Shown piece by piece: positions 24,105 to 36,530 of a stretch of DNA of 64,000 nucleotides. The translations under genes and the position numbers were made by a program. The stretch is taken from positions 434,001-498,000 of the forward strand of contig JABMLP010000012.1 of assembly GCA_013176395.1 (NCBI GenBank), read 5' to 3'. A model generated the notes under the pieces. The model did no database searches. It was not told the DNA's origin and worked only from the letters and a program-made list of their open reading frames with translations. Numbering within the stretch: position 1 is the first letter of the stretch; every line of letters begins with the position of its first letter. The DNA comes from Venturia oleaginea. Its lineage: Eukaryota > Ascomycota > Dothideomycetes > Venturiales > Venturiaceae.

Positions 24105-25379
24105 TCTCTTTTGGAAGAATTGGTTTGTCATTGATGAGCAGTGTTTTTGTCTGACGGCGTTGAGGAATGGGTATTGAGCGAGCTGCATTGTTCGTAAGGA
24201 CATACGATACCATTTGTTCTATTTGTTACCTCTCTTGCGCCTGCTTACTCTGCTCAAAGATGTCGATCCATGACCCATAAGTACACAATGAGTCCAATCA
24301 AAACGGTCTGATATGCGTGAAGTAACCCCAGCATAGGCGGCTCACTAAGTCCTGGGGTCCAACCCATCTAACCACAAAGTAACCAAAGCTGCCGTTCATT
24401 TTTCGTAGGACAAACTCACTCACGCCAGGTTCGGCGAGTTGGACTTTCAGATCTTCAGCTGTGCCCTCACATATACCACACTATCTCAGAATCCATCAGG
24501 ATCATAGGAATGCAATAAGCTTCCAATGTAAATTATCAATCACCCTCGTGGCTCCTCTGTGGAACAGGCGTGTCGTACAACCGAGTCCTGATGGCAGAGA
24601 TCCCACTCTCCTCTCAATGTACTGTCAATCAATGCCCTGTAGCAACAGCCCTTGTACTCAGGGTCTAATTCCAGCAACCCTCTCATTCATGCCAATCCTG
24701 ACCTCGACCTTGTTGCCCTTTCTAGCAGACACGACCACCTTACAGGTAACCAAACATCGAACCCGAGCTATAACGCACCAAGTACGGACTCGGGAATGGG
24801 GATAATACGAGACCTGGATATCCGATTATGCAACCTGGTCTACTTCCGGTTCTGAGGTTCTTTCAGCCTTGCCTTGCCTAGAACGTTAGCTAAGGCTGTC
24901 AATTTTTTTGGGGTGATGGTTGCTGCCGCATGGCTTCGGGTAGTAGACTCGAGGCTGAGATGGCTATATTTGTGAAGAGAGAATATTCCACACTTGCTCA
25001 TCTGGAATGACAGTGTTGCTCAACTTCTAGTATTTCCATAACACACCTGCACCAAAGGCAAGCGAGACCCACACGCGTGCCCTTGCGTCTGTTATTCGTC
25101 AACCAACAACAATCGCGTCACACAAGCACTTCCTAAAATTCCTTCCTCAATTCCTCAATTCCTCAGGTTCCTACCTCCACAAATGTTTCCTCCAACCTCT
25201 CCCTCGTCCACAGTCTTCATCTTACAAAGCAAAATGGGCTCGAGATTGTAACGTACGGAATCCTGCACTCCAGCCATCGACATGAAGACTCGAACATCAA
25301 TCGAATTGTTCAAGAGCTCAACGCGAGATGTCGAAAAGTCCACATCAACCGCGGCGGAACCAGACTGGAAACCCTCGAC
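24105..25379. other. Intergenic
   Basis: About 1.3 kb. Several open frames of 60-110 codons have no homology or composition suggesting genes. The part nearest 25380 probably belongs to the decayed transporter locus. Confidence 0.4.
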
Positions 25380-26450
25380 TCACGAACTGATCATAATGCC
25401 ATCGCTGGCTTTAACATCCATCATGGTCGCTTCGGACGCAACCATCACCATCACGTCCTTGACACAGATGACCAGATAGTTACACGGAACCGAGATACAA
25501 TGATTCTCGATTGGCACGTCTTACCTCCTTACCAACGCTGTCTTTATGCCCGTCATCGCTTCGTTGAGTGATATCTTTGGCCGGCCCGTTTGTTGACTCA
25601 CATCTCCCGTGTTCTTATCGGTCGGATCGATCATCGCTTCTACGGTTCATGCCATGTCAACACTACTTGCTGGTCGCTGCTTTCAGGGCATAGGTGGTGG
25701 AGGCATCACTATTTTTACTTTGGTCATCCTCACTGACATCGTGCCACTCCGCTCGAGAGCCAAGTTTTATGGTATCATGTAAGTTTTCGTCATCGGCCAC
25801 TATTCACGCAATTCGTTAATCTTTCTGTACTCCTGGGTTCGTTTCTTGTCAGGCCTCCTCAACGTCGGTATCGATCAATCTCTACCCACGTGTAAAAGAA
25901 CCTGCTGGGAGCGTGTTGATATTGAGGTTGAGCGGAGTCCTATCTATCAACGGTAGCTGTTCACCAATTGGACAATAAAATCAACGAACACACCAAAACC
26001 AATTTGAGCCGCGACTTACGATGCACACAGTCAAGCCGCATGGGCCCTCGGAAGCTTGCTTGGTCCAATACTTGGCGGTGCCTTCGCTCAAAAGACGACG
26101 TGGCGATGGGTCTTCTACCTCATGTTCCCGTTCTGCTTCCTTGGCTTCGCGACTATTCCATTCGTCCTGACACTCAAGCCAAAGACTGAAACTTTGAGCA
26201 CTAAGTTGAAGCGAGTTGACTGGCTAGGTGTAGCTCTCTCTCTTCATCTCCTCCATGACCTCGTTTCTCGTCGCCATCTCGTGGGGTGGCATACAAGAAC
26301 CATCGGGCAATTGGCGCACAACTGTGCCGTTGATGCTTGGTGGCTTCGGACTCATCTTGACTGGACTTTGGGAATCGTATCGTGCCAGGGAACCATTCCT
26401 CCGACGTAGCCTCTTCTATTATTGTCCAAGCAATATCCTTTTCTAGATTT
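25380..26450 (+). pseudogene. Decayed MFS drug transporter
   Basis: Pieces of a 14-TM-type major facilitator are readable in order: IMVASDATITITSL (TM1), VIASLSDIFGRPVC (loop 2-3 motif A region), LLAGRCFQGIGGGGITIF, QAAWALGSLLGPILGG (motif C-like), TTWRWVFYLMFPFCF and DWLGVALSL. Damage is explicit. A TGA follows GRPVC at about 25595. A frame change lies inside a CT-rich run at about 26232-26240, between DWLGVALSL and ISSMTSFLVAISWGG. The frame then ends at 26446, about halfway through a normal transporter, with no second half downstream. Not a functional gene. Confidence 0.8.
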
Positions 26451-27192
26451 CCCAGAAATGTAGCGCTATCGATCATGATGTAGGACTTGGTTCAAGCCGG
26501 ACATGAATTGGAATGGTCACGCTTTCGGTTGCAAAAATCCCCTTGCAGGTCAAGTGAGTCTTGGCAATATTTGCAAACAGGTTTTCAACGCCCCTCACTC
26601 GCGATGATGGGGAGAACCAAAAGGAAATAAAAGCTGACTTTGTGATTCCATGTTCGTGAGATGATGGCGTGAATAGTCAAGGTGAATAAAGCCGGTGAGA
26701 CCAAGCTGGGAACATCTCGGAGAAAATAGTATTTGAGGTCAATCTCTGATGTTCATCAACAACGGCGGCTTGAACTGAAGGCGGGGACAGGAAAGGATGG
26801 ACTCATAGTGCAAGAGAAAGACTATCACTACACACAACGGAGACTGCAGCCAGCACAGCGATGAAACAAGGAAAACAATTCAGGTCTATTGAACCCAAAT
26901 GAACGCAACCGAGGAACGAAGGGGTAGTGAGGAAAAAAAAAGTAGTACAGAAGAGGTCGCATAAAATACAAGTCCGAGCAAAACCAATAAGACCGGCACC
27001 TAGCAGTCCATAACCCTCGATGCAGTACTCATGATCTAATTCGTGAAGACTCCAACTACCGCCATCTTTACTTTTCATTTTCCCCTTCGCCCCATCGACC
27101 AGCCAACTACCACGGAGATGTTCTAATTGCCATTCTGCCACATCTCCCCCACCAGTTCACCTCTCGTTGTTTGTTATAAGTGGGTGAATTGT
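26451..27192. other. Intergenic, ADP/ATP carrier 3' side
   Basis: No second half of the MFS gene is present. The last 400 bases are probably 3' UTR of the minus-strand carrier gene. An A-rich run lies near 26930. No other feature. Confidence 0.45.
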
Positions 27193-28696
27193 TCACTTGA
27201 ACTTCTTTCCGAAAAGGAGGAGCTGAGCCTGGTCGTAGATGGACAAGACACCGGCACCGGCGACACCACGGAGGATGTTGGCACCAGCACCCTTGAACAG
27301 CGACTTAACACCTTCGGCGGCGACGATCTTGCGTGCAGCATCCATGGTACCGTTGTACTTGACGGCCTGTAATGCATTAGTATGTCGGTTCAGTGAAAAT
27401 GTGAAGTATCAATCTCACCTCTCCGGATGTCATCATCATACGACGACGGATGGTGTCCAATGGGTAAGAGGCGATACCGGCACCAGTGGTGACAGCCCAA
27501 CCGAGAGCGAAGGAGGCAAGGAAGTTACCCTCGAGGGAACCGACGAGAAGGACAGGCTTGATGGAATCGTACATTCCGAAGTAGAGACCACGGTAAACGA
27601 TGATACCAGCGACGGAAGGCATGAAACCACGGTACAAACCACCGATACCATCAGTAGCAAGGGTCTTCTTGTAGACATCTACCAATCCGTTGAATTGACG
27701 CTCACCACCAGTATTGGAGTTCTTGGCATCGTTGGCGAGACGGGTACGGGCGTAGTCGAGGGAGTAGACGAAGAGGAGGGAAGTGGCACCAGCCATCTAT
27801 ATGTGCATTAGAGTGGACGAACGAATGTCCGAGAAGTCAAGAAAACTTACACCACCAGAGGCCAAGTTACCGGCCATCCACTTGGCGTAACCATCACGCT
27901 CCTTCTTGTAGGCGAACATGGACTTGTAGGTGTCACGGAAAGCGAAGTTGAGAGCCTGGGTTGGGAAGTATCGGATGACGTTAGCGGTGTTACCTCTCCA
28001 TAGAGCGACTACACCCTCGGCGGCGGTTGTGCGGCGGAAGCAGTCCGTGATTCCGTTGTACCTTGATAGAATTAGTTGGGATAATTGTCGCAGTTCGTAA
28101 ATTGTCAACATACTTGCGGTCGAGACGGCCGCTCTTCAACATCTCATCTTGGTTCTGGATAAGAAGCTTGACACGCTCGATGGGAGCGGCAGCGGTCTTG
28201 GAAACAGCGGCGGAGACACCTCCCACTGTAATCCATCGTTAGCAGCTGACTGAGGTATGAATTCGGCAAGTAGCCGAAAATTGTGATTGCTGTAGTGCCA
28301 ATTCATCGACTGATGAGATGGACTCGATATCATCAGATGGGAGTGGTGAGAAACGTACTCAAGAAATCGATTATGAATGGCTAAAGAGGAGTGTTAGCAT
28401 TTTGCGCCCGAGATAAGCGATTCCAACATTTTAGACACACGACAAATGGCGGCAGCCCATCACAACCATCGGGACAGGCCATTGCAAAGCATTGGCAGAT
28501 GTTGGAGGCCAATTGAGGCTTTATGACGCTCAATGGATGCCCTTGGTCGATGGGTGTGATGGTTTGTCGTCCCTCATGGCATGAACGTCGGGTGCGCCCA
28601 GATAGCAGTTGAAGCAGCAGTCTTGGCTGTGCGAGGTATGCGAAGCAGACGGAGACTTACGGGCATGCCCAGTACATTAGGCTTCTTGTCAGACAT
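27193..28696 (-). CDS. Mitochondrial ADP/ATP carrier (adenine nucleotide translocase)
   Basis: Inner-membrane exchanger of cytosolic ADP for matrix ATP. Six exons: 28661-28696, 28359-28380, 28114-28225, 27851-28061, 27419-27796 and 27193-27366. They sum to 933 nt, 310 aa, as expected. Three carrier repeats are seen with [24 protein letters not shown] and [12 protein letters not shown]. The last is the RRRMMM nucleotide-carrier signature specific to this family. Exon 2 is a 22-nt micro-exon (PFIIDFL plus one base), flanked by good splice sites and needed for [20 protein letters not shown]. The C-terminus ends [10 protein letters not shown]-biased codons suggest high expression. Confidence 0.98.
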
Positions 28697-30195
28697 AATG
28701 CCGGATTGTGGTGATGGGTATTATGCGTGGGTGGAGGGGAGAGATTGTTGGTTAGGGAAAGGATTTCGACTCGAACTTGAAAACTGGCAGTTTTGCCAGA
28801 GACCTTGTGCACGGACACCAACGCTAAAAAAACACGGGAAACATCGGAATCAACTTGAAAAGGAGAGCCCGGCCAGAGCTCAGAGGTCTTCAAATAAAAC
28901 CACCAACCGAGGAATCTGTTAGGAGGAATTGCCTATGACCCGGCCGTGCGTAGAGGCTGCGACAGAGCTGTATATCTATCTTCCCTCACCATCACTTCGT
29001 CGACTCGGAGTTATCTTCTCCCCGTTACCATTACATATCCCGTCAAAGTGCTGCAATTCATCGTTGCGCCGGAAACGATAGCCGGCAAAGCGCTCAATCG
29101 AGAACCAAATTTCGGTCCCATGTTTCCTTTCAGAAAAGAGCTGGAATGAAACAATATGGCCGCTGTCCTCGGGTTAATTGTAATGGCCTTTTCAGCAATG
29201 GACCTTTATTCCAATCGGCATGTGTTGTCTCACGGCATTGTCCTTCACTAAATGCCCTTCTCTATGTAGTCAGAGGTGCTGCTTTTCTCGCGAGCTTGAA
29301 GAACGCGATGCAGAACACCTCGAGTGAGAGAAGCAGATTGATAGACATGTATGGCAAGCCATTGTGACAGACATTTGACATCTGGCTTCGTTCTTGAGGC
29401 TAAGAACGCACATTCACGACATAGCAATGCCAATCTGTGTGAGAGCCTGACTTTCAAAATTGTGCGGCTAGTTCCTCGAGAAGAATCATAATGCTAAAGC
29501 TTGTGGTCAAAGTCGAAAAGTCATGAATTCCTTTTGCGAAAATGTTCGACAGAAAACAAGAACTGACCAACGTCCGAGAACTTCCACAGCCATCAAGACG
29601 ACAAAAGATTGATCACGCTCTATCTATACTATGGCTCCAGGGTGCCTTCCTAACACCTTTTCGTCATTCAATATTCACCGAAGTAGTTCGAGCTGGTAGA
29701 ACAAACATGGTTCTGACAAGATCGACTATGGCCATTCGTGAAGAACAAGATCCCTCACTCCTCCATCCCAAAAACGAAAAGGAGAGTGTACAAGAAGTTC
29801 AAGAATCACACTTAGCCAAAGTCATCACAACTCCGAAAAGTACTTGATTAATTGAGCAAAGGGAGAATACAAAAAGCTCCCCCCTATTACGCGGATCCTT
29901 CAACTCAAATTCTTTCCCCCTTCAATGGCTAAAATAGTTCGCTCCATGCAACCCCAGATCGACGTCGATAATTTTCTAGCGATTCAATCTAACAAGCTTG
30001 CTAGAAATCATCGATATCGATCCGGGATTGCGAGTCTTCATTTCGAGACATCACCTCAACAATCGGGGGCCAGAGAAGAAAGGGACATCAATAAATGTCC
30101 CATTCTTCTCCGTGCAACATTCCCGAATACCATATCATGACCCAGGAATCCTTCAAAACTCCAGAAGAGATCCAACCCCCTTTCCGCCCTCCCAC
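28697..30195. other. Intergenic, 1.5 kb
   Basis: Upstream of the carrier gene and downstream of the minus-strand gene at 30196. Frames of up to about 100 codons occur on both strands but none shows a recognisable domain or consistent coding composition. Confidence 0.45.
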
Positions 30196-31416
30196 TCACA
30201 TTCCTTCCCAGGAGACTGACCAAAAAAAAAAGTCAACACTAGCAGTGAAACAGAAGTCATAGTCACACAAATGAAAAGGCCCCCCACAACAAATCGACCT
30301 ACCATTCCAAGCCGAACCCGCATAATCCAGTGTCCCCATGCTCGATCCATAACATCTCCACATATCTCTCAACACATCGATAATGGCCATCTCTCGATAC
30401 GCCAAGGACCATCTCTCACGCTCCCCTACCCTCACAACTTTCGCCATCTTCTCCCGAAACGACAACCCCTTCAATTGCGCATATCTAGGGCTATAATTCA
30501 GAAACACAGCCCATATATACTCATCATATTCCACCGCGTCTCTCCCCCTCTGTCTCCAATCGAAAGCCTGATCGGGAGAAAGAAGGCAACGGCTCTTATC
30601 GTCGAAAGTCACCCATTCATTGAAGCCCCCGTTACAGCCCCGACAGCAGTAGAAGAGCATGGTGTTGGAGTAAGGTATACGATACCATGCAAACTGCTCT
30701 CTCGGCACACGATCGACTCTCTTGCCCCAAGATATTGCCACTGTCTGAACAGAGGGTATCCCCATCAGTGCTGCCTGCAGATGCGGCATAGTAGATCCGG
30801 TGAGGTACGGCTTCATACGTTCGAGCTCCGTGATTTTCTCCTCAAAGTAAACGTGGACGTGTTTGAGAGCGGTAAATTGTTGTGGGAATTTTGGCTCGAA
30901 TTTCTGTAACCACTTCAAGTTAACCGCAAAACAGACGCGTGTGTAGTCCGACGTTGGGAGAGGCGGTTCCCACTGTTCGAGGGTCGAGACGTTTTTGGAA
31001 TTGATGTGGAAGACATGTTCGTTCAAGGAGGGTGATTGGGCGAAAGCTTTGTCGAGCTCGTTAGAAGGGATTCTGAACAAGGAGGGACCGGCGACTCTGT
31101 ATAAGCAGTGGGTTTCTGGGGAAAGACAGTCATTGATGTAGGTCTGCGCCCTTCCGAACCTATGTTTGTCGGATTTGAGGAGATTGGGGCCCTCGTAAAT
31201 TGTCTTGCGCGGGTTGCAGAGAGCGCTTGGATGGTCGAGAATGTATCTGTGATATATGATGATCCTCAGTTCCACGGGAAAGCGAAAGAACGAGTCTAGC
31301 TTGGTGGGTACAGCAGTTGACTGCGTCGCTGCAGCCGACATGTTGTCACCTGAAGCTTCGTTGATGAGGCTCGAAGTCATAGTGGCCGAGCGATCGAAGT
31401 GACAATGTTGATACAC
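30196..31416 (-). CDS. F-box-like hypothetical protein
   Basis: A single 406-codon frame. The segment SFFRFPVELRIIIYHRYILD near the N-terminus matches the short fungal F-box/2EXR-type motif (LPxELRxxIY), often found in large families of unknown function. The rest (FNEWVTFDDKSRC; WAVFLNYSPRYAQLKGLSF) is globular with no repeat or membrane segment. ATG codons at 31416, 31380 and 31341 are all possible; the last two leave the F-box-like motif nearest the N-terminus and are the more likely. The C-terminal FTASVDFFFWSVSWEGM is unusually aromatic and may be read-through past a missed intron. Confidence 0.6.
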   Translation of the reverse strand: MYQHCHFDRSATMTSSLINEASGDNMSAAATQSTAVPTKLDSFFRFPVELRIIIYHRYILDHPSALCNPRKTIYEGPNLLKSDKHRFGRAQTYINDCLSPETHCLYRVAGPSLFRIPSNELDKAFAQSPSLNEHVFHINSKNVSTLEQWEPPLPTSDYTRVCFAVNLKWLQKFEPKFPQQFTALKHVHVYFEEKITELERMKPYLTGSTMPHLQAALMGIPSVQTVAISWGKRVDRVPREQFAWYRIPYSNTMLFYCCRGCNGGFNEWVTFDDKSRCLLSPDQAFDWRQRGRDAVEYDEYIWAVFLNYSPRYAQLKGLSFREKMAKVVRVGERERWSLAYREMAIIDVLRDMWRCYGSSMGTLDYAGSAWNGRSICCGGPFHLCDYDFCFTASVDFFFWSVSWEGM

Positions 31417-31909
31417 TTTGAGGATAAGGGCGGTCGACGTGGTAAAGAACAGAAATCCTCAAGTTGGATATGGTTCACGGTACCGAAAGTTATGCACTCA
31501 ACTTACCATGGGTCTGTTCCATCAATTCGGTTGAGAACCCAAAGTCGGAATAACGCTTCTAACTTGAGATCGTTGGCGACAAATTTCCGACGATTATCCA
31601 AAATCAAATTGCCAGACCCTCATCACCGTTGATCCTTTATTGAGAGACTTCAACGCCCATGGCTTCTTTGGATACTGAGTGGAGAAAGGTACTGAACTGA
31701 AGCCATCTTGTGGTGACACCAAACGCCAAACCCCGAACCCCGAGAATATTCGTTTCTGCCAGCATTGTCAAAAGAAGAGATTGAACTATTTGAGATACAG
31801 TCAGTTCTTGGCGGCAGAGAATCGAAAAGCCCCCAGTGTTACACGTTCCTATCCCGCTACATGGTAAAATATATTGTGGTATCATACGAGCACGAAAAGG
31901 GGAGATGTA
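31417..31909. other. Intergenic
   Basis: About 490 bases between two minus-strand genes; 5' region of the F-box-like gene. No feature seen. Confidence 0.45.
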
Positions 31910-32664
31910 TCAAGTAGACTCGGGAGTCTTCCACTCTGTCCTTCCAAGCTTGACTATCTCGGCCTGACCGATTTCCCAAACACCCTCTGTTTTCTTGCCG
32001 TCCAAACATTCGAGTCCTGCATGGACAGCGGCTCTTGCAATTACATCTGCATCCTGTGCCCAGAAGTCTTTTAACTTGTTGCCGCTGATAGCCCCAAAGA
32101 AATCAGCTGCCTTACGAAGCGCAAACTCTGCCGGCCTGCTATCTTCCCTGTTCCCAACCAGGAGACCTGGCTTGAGGATGACGGTATGCTTGAACCCGAT
32201 GGTCTTGACAGCGTCTTCGAGCTCACCCTTCATCTTCGGATACGCAAAGCTTGACGTTGAGCTCCCCCCCGCAGAAGAGATGAGGACGTATGTTTGTACT
32301 CCGGCTTCTTTGGCCGCCTGTGCAAGAGCTAGGTTGAGATGCAGGTCGATCTTTCTCTGGGCCTCAACGCTGCCCGCTGCTGCCTTTGTGGTTCCGAGTG
32401 CTGAGAGGAATATTGAGGAGGCTTTGGGGTATATGGAAGGCCATGTCTCTGAGTCTTTCGCCTCGAGTGAGGTGAGCTTAGGTGATTCTGCGGGGAGCGT
32501 GCGCCGAGCATATGCGGATACAGAGGAGAAGCTCGGGTGTGCGAGGAGAGTGGACAGGATCTGGGAGCCCTGTGATGATCGGTATCAGCCTTGAACGGTG
32601 GAGGCCGAGGTGTTGTAGTACTACTTACCACCAGTCCCGTGGAACCTGCAACTACAGCTGACAT
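31910..32664 (-). CDS. fmp52: FMP52-like mitochondrial NAD(P)-binding protein
   Basis: Short-chain NAD(P)-binding Rossmann protein of the FMP52/HTATIP2 group, found in fungal mitochondria; reaction unknown. Exons 32629-32664 and 31910-32569 join in phase 0 (GTAAGT...CACAG) to 231 aa, the family length. The nucleotide-binding motif VVAGSTGLVGSQIL is split by the intron. SIFLSALGTTKAAAGS, YVLISSAGGSSTSSFAYPKM (the S...Y..K region) and HTVILKPGLLVGNREDSRP follow in family order. The short first exon is confidently placed because it completes the glycine motif. Confidence 0.92.
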
Positions 32665-33326
32665 GTTGTGACTTGAAATACTTGGCTCAGTTGTTTGTAT
32701 TGTGGGTATGATGGAGAAATGGCCAGTCTTTGTGCAGACGTGCCAGCTGTAAATTATCTGATGATTCGATCAAAAGCTCGTCCTCAATGCGATCAGTAAG
32801 CCTTGGATTCTCTTGGACGAATGATATTCTCCCCGATCTGGCTAGACCAATTCACCGGCCTCCCGTGAGAATCTCCAATCAGCACAGCCACTTCGTCCCC
32901 TCACCATCCAGGCATCCACCGACATCCCTTCCACTCATACAACATCATGCCTTGATCTACAGCTATAGCCCCTGGCCGGCTGAGAACTGGTCGCACTCAT
33001 GAGCATCCACAGGCAGCTCACTGCAGGGCTAGAGACTGAAATGATGGTGTCCGAAGGGCCGAGCCAGGTAGGCAACGAGGCTTCGGACCGCAGTGAGGCA
33101 GAATCGACTGGCAGCTACTCTTAAAAAAAGGCATTACTCCCATCAGCCTGACCTGAACCAATATGCCTTCTCTTTCCGACAATCTCAGTCTTCCACATTT
33201 CCCAATCTACACCGCTGGAAGGAGAGCATCGTGTGCTTCTCTCTATAGTCTCCTTCTTGATTGAACAACTCTTATTGCCTGTTCACTGTTTCATAGTCAA
33301 TTGCTCGCCCTATCTTCCATTCTGCG
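32665..33326. promoter_or_regulatory. Divergent intergenic region
   Basis: About 660 bases between the divergent fmp52 gene and the + strand gene at 33327. Probably contains both promoters; the pyrimidine-rich stretch 33165-33210 fits a leader of the latter. Confidence 0.4.
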
Positions 33327-35993
33327 ATGCTTCGTCAGAATATCCTTCTCCCACTTGGGGAACCAGATCCTTCGGGCACCACGAAATCTCAAAGCTCAAT
33401 GGCACTGCCCAAAGATGGGCAGCACTGCGAAAACGACCCTGCATTCGTTGCTATAACCCTTTCAGAACATTCCGGATTCGATGCAGCTGTCCATCATTCA
33501 ATGCGCGTCATGACTCCTCCACCTCAGTATTCGAGAGTTGAGCTATCGAAACTTGAACGACCAAGGCAGTTGACGCTCACAATACCCGTCACAACTCAAG
33601 GGGAAGCCCTCTCATCAGCATCTCCGCCATCGCCAAACATTCGCTCATCACCAGACATCGCCGTTGTTCAAAGCACTGAAACCTCTCCTGTCGATACTTC
33701 GCCTTCACGCGACAAAAAGGGTAGGTTCCTTGACAGCATCAAACCTTGGAAGAAAAAGCACCGAGTGGGGTTCAGCATAAGTTTTCGTAGACCAAGTAGC
33801 GGTTCGAAGTCTTCGAGTAGGACGACAAGTCCCCAGGATGCGAATTCCTCCCCTCAATGGAGTCCGAATGAATCGACGAATGAGGTCCAAGAGCTGGATA
33901 GTCATGAAATCGACATGCCTGGATCACAAAGGCCACAGTCTCAAGAGACATCTCCTCAGTGGTCTCGCTCGCCAGATCGCAATTGGCAACAAGAGATAGA
34001 TCCGCGACGACCTCAACGACAATCAAGTATTTCGAGCATCATTCCTACACCACGAAGATTCAGGTCCGTAGCAGGACCTGCTCCTCGACATCCTCTGAAC
34101 GCCAACTTTGATGCAAACATATTGGCTAGCCAGCTAGAATCTCTTACAGAGGACGACTCACGGTCCATCCACGAATCCATGGTATCCCCCTGCTCACCCA
34201 CCTCGCCGGGCGGAGCATGGCATGACGTTTCCCTCACGCGAAATGGTGCAATCACTGACCGTCGAACATCAAACCTACACCACCCGATCTCGCCGTTGAG
34301 CCCTCGTGCAGCTCTGCAAAGGCTATCGGAAACAGACAGTGGAAAAGAGTTGGCGGTGCAAAGCAATGATATTAGCTCCATTCGCGAGAGACTTGATCAA
34401 CCTTTTTCAACTCCACGTTGGGAAAGCAACAAACCCCAAAATCCGTCATCGATCCCTCGGATCGTGGTTGATGATGATGATGATGAGGGAGCAAATGCAC
34501 CTGAAGTCGCCACACCCGCATCATGTAGTCCGGTTGGGATGGAGCCAATGAATCAAATGCTTCAGCCTTCATCGCCATGGGTCTACACAGCACGACCTCT
34601 GAAGCGACCGAGTCCACTTGCTGCATTGACTGGAACGGTGCTGGAAGCAGCTTTGGGCGGAATTCTCAAAGCCACACAACTCTTACGAGACAATTACGGC
34701 CCCGAGCCACCTGTACCAGAAGGACATGTGCGCGTGCGATGGAAATGTGTAAGTAATTCCTAGCCCATGGTGGATGAATCGAATGTCTCAACCACCGGTG
34801 GGCCGTTCATTGAAGCCCCTCCCTTTGCCTAAGATTTCTAAGGATCCAGCTTTCTGATAGCAGTCTGTTCAATTGGCATCGATACCATTTAACTTTTGAT
34901 AATCTTCTTTTTGATGACTGTCAGAAATTCGTTGACATCGATCTCAAATTTAGCATCAGAATCTATCTTGAAGTTGGTTGCGCCAATTGGTGGTGCGATC
35001 CGAAGGAGGAAACCCCAGCTAACAAATGAACAGACATGCGGAAATGACGTCTTCGATGACTACATTGAAAACCGCACTGGCGCCGCCGCCGAACTGGAAG
35101 CTCACCTAAACCGAGTACCGCAATACTGGACGAATGTACCGACAAACCAACAACCAGTCCGTGCTCTTAGCCCGTCCTCAAGTCATCCGTCCAGTGCTGG
35201 AAGCCCTATATTCTCTCAAGGCGGAAATCCAAGTCCCCTCAGCTCAACATCGAGTTGGTCATCTCAAGGATCACAGAGCCCGCTATGGGACCAAAACCTG
35301 TCTCGTCAGACAAAAATGGTGGCGACTAAAAACTCCTACACCCTCAATTTCAAACCCTACATGGATCCCCTATGGCTCTATACCTGTGTCAACGAAGGCA
35401 AATGGACTACCAAGATGCGGCATCTAGACGTCAACACCTCGAAAATAACCTCAGACAAAGACCTCGCCATCTCCCTCAATGCACTACACATGCAAGTCAA
35501 CCGAGGCAAATGGTTCAAGTTCTTCAAATTGAGGGGACTGATCAACATCAAATTCGTCCAGTTCGAGCTTCATCGGAATCGATATGCAGATATTTCGAGA
35601 AGTCCCGCTGTCCCCTGTCTACAAAGTGGAGAGGGTTCAACGTATGAGTACGCGCCGACAGAACTTACGCCTCCGGTGGGGAGTAATTACCTGATGCATC
35701 TTTTCAAACACCCGGAGGATTATGATGATGAACTCATCACTTACTTGCGAACACCGAAGCGGCGAGATAGACTTGAGATTGGGACGGGATGGGGGTTGGA
35801 ATTAGTGGAGGGGTTCCTGGTGGAAAGAGTATGGGGCGCTATCGCTGGTATCTTTTTACTGGGTAGTTTGGTCTTCGCGATTGCATGGGCTACGCGGAAG
35901 GGTGCTGATCTGCAAGGTGCCTTTGGGGTCGCGGGATGGATGGTTGCTGTTGCTGGATTGGTGGTTGCTTGGGCTCAGGCTGTTGTTGATTGA
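33327..35993 (+). CDS. Large fungal hypothetical protein with C-terminal membrane segments
   Basis: Exons 33327-34748 and 35034-35993 join in phase 0 (TGT|GTAAGT...AACAG|ACA) to 793 aa. The first 430 residues are disordered (Ser/Pro/Gln-rich, with a VDDDDDEGAN acidic run). The junction restores VRVRWKCTCGNDVFDDYIE, matching a conserved fungal motif (RWxCxCGxxxxDDF) whose cysteines probably bind metal. After a second disordered stretch comes a globular domain (LWLYTCVNEGKWTTKMRHLD; HRNRYADI) and two C-terminal hydrophobic helices (AIAGIFLLGSLVFAIAWA; VAGWMVAVAGLVVAWAQ). Proteins with this layout are widespread in Pezizomycotina with no assigned function. The two parts look like separate genes if the intron is missed. 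Confidence 0.8.
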
Positions 35994-36520
35994 CTTGTTC
36001 TGTTGTCGATCTTCACAGGTTCTGGTTTCGTTTTTGTTTAATTCCTCCCCACCAAGGATTCACTTGATCATTTTTTTAGGGGCAACTTTTTAACCCATCA
36101 ATTGTGATACCATTACATTTTCGGGAGGATTCCAATTTCAGAATTACCAGGAAGTTGCTTATCCATGTTGGTTTGGAGCTTGAGTATCCTAATTAGATTC
36201 TGTAACTTGGTAACTTTGTAATTCGAAAGGTGTGCGGATATGAATTGATAAACCCTTCTTATCTCACCCTTTCAAGCGAGACAACCTTGAATCCCTCTCT
36301 TCGTAAATCGTGTAGGGAGATGATAAGATCGCTATTTAAGTCCTATTATTCGAGGAATAGATAATATGATAAGAAATAGCGAAGGATAGTAGCGAGTAGA
36401 AGAAGCCCTTACTTCACGACACGGGTTGGCTTAACTTTAATCATGGCGATATAACAAAAGGAGAATTAGTTTATAAACCGTATCTCCTGCGTGAGTAAAA
36501 AATCGAGACAGTAATAGTCG
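35994..36520. other. AT-rich flank of the transposon nest
   Basis: About 530 AT-rich bases between the 793-aa gene and the target duplication of the outer MULE. No gene visible. Confidence 0.5.
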
Positions 36521-36530
36521 ATTAAGTAAC
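36521..36530. repeat. Target site duplication of the outer MULE, left copy
   Basis: ATTAAGTAAC, repeated exactly at 42981-42990 on the other side of the element; 10 bp fits the 8-11 bp duplications made by Mutator-like elements. Confidence 0.85.

Noticed and set aside
32329..32664. 111-codon frame reading through the fmp52 intron
   Set aside because: Splicing the 59-nt intron restores the conserved GSTGLVGSQIL motif; the read-through frame leaves the family sequence.
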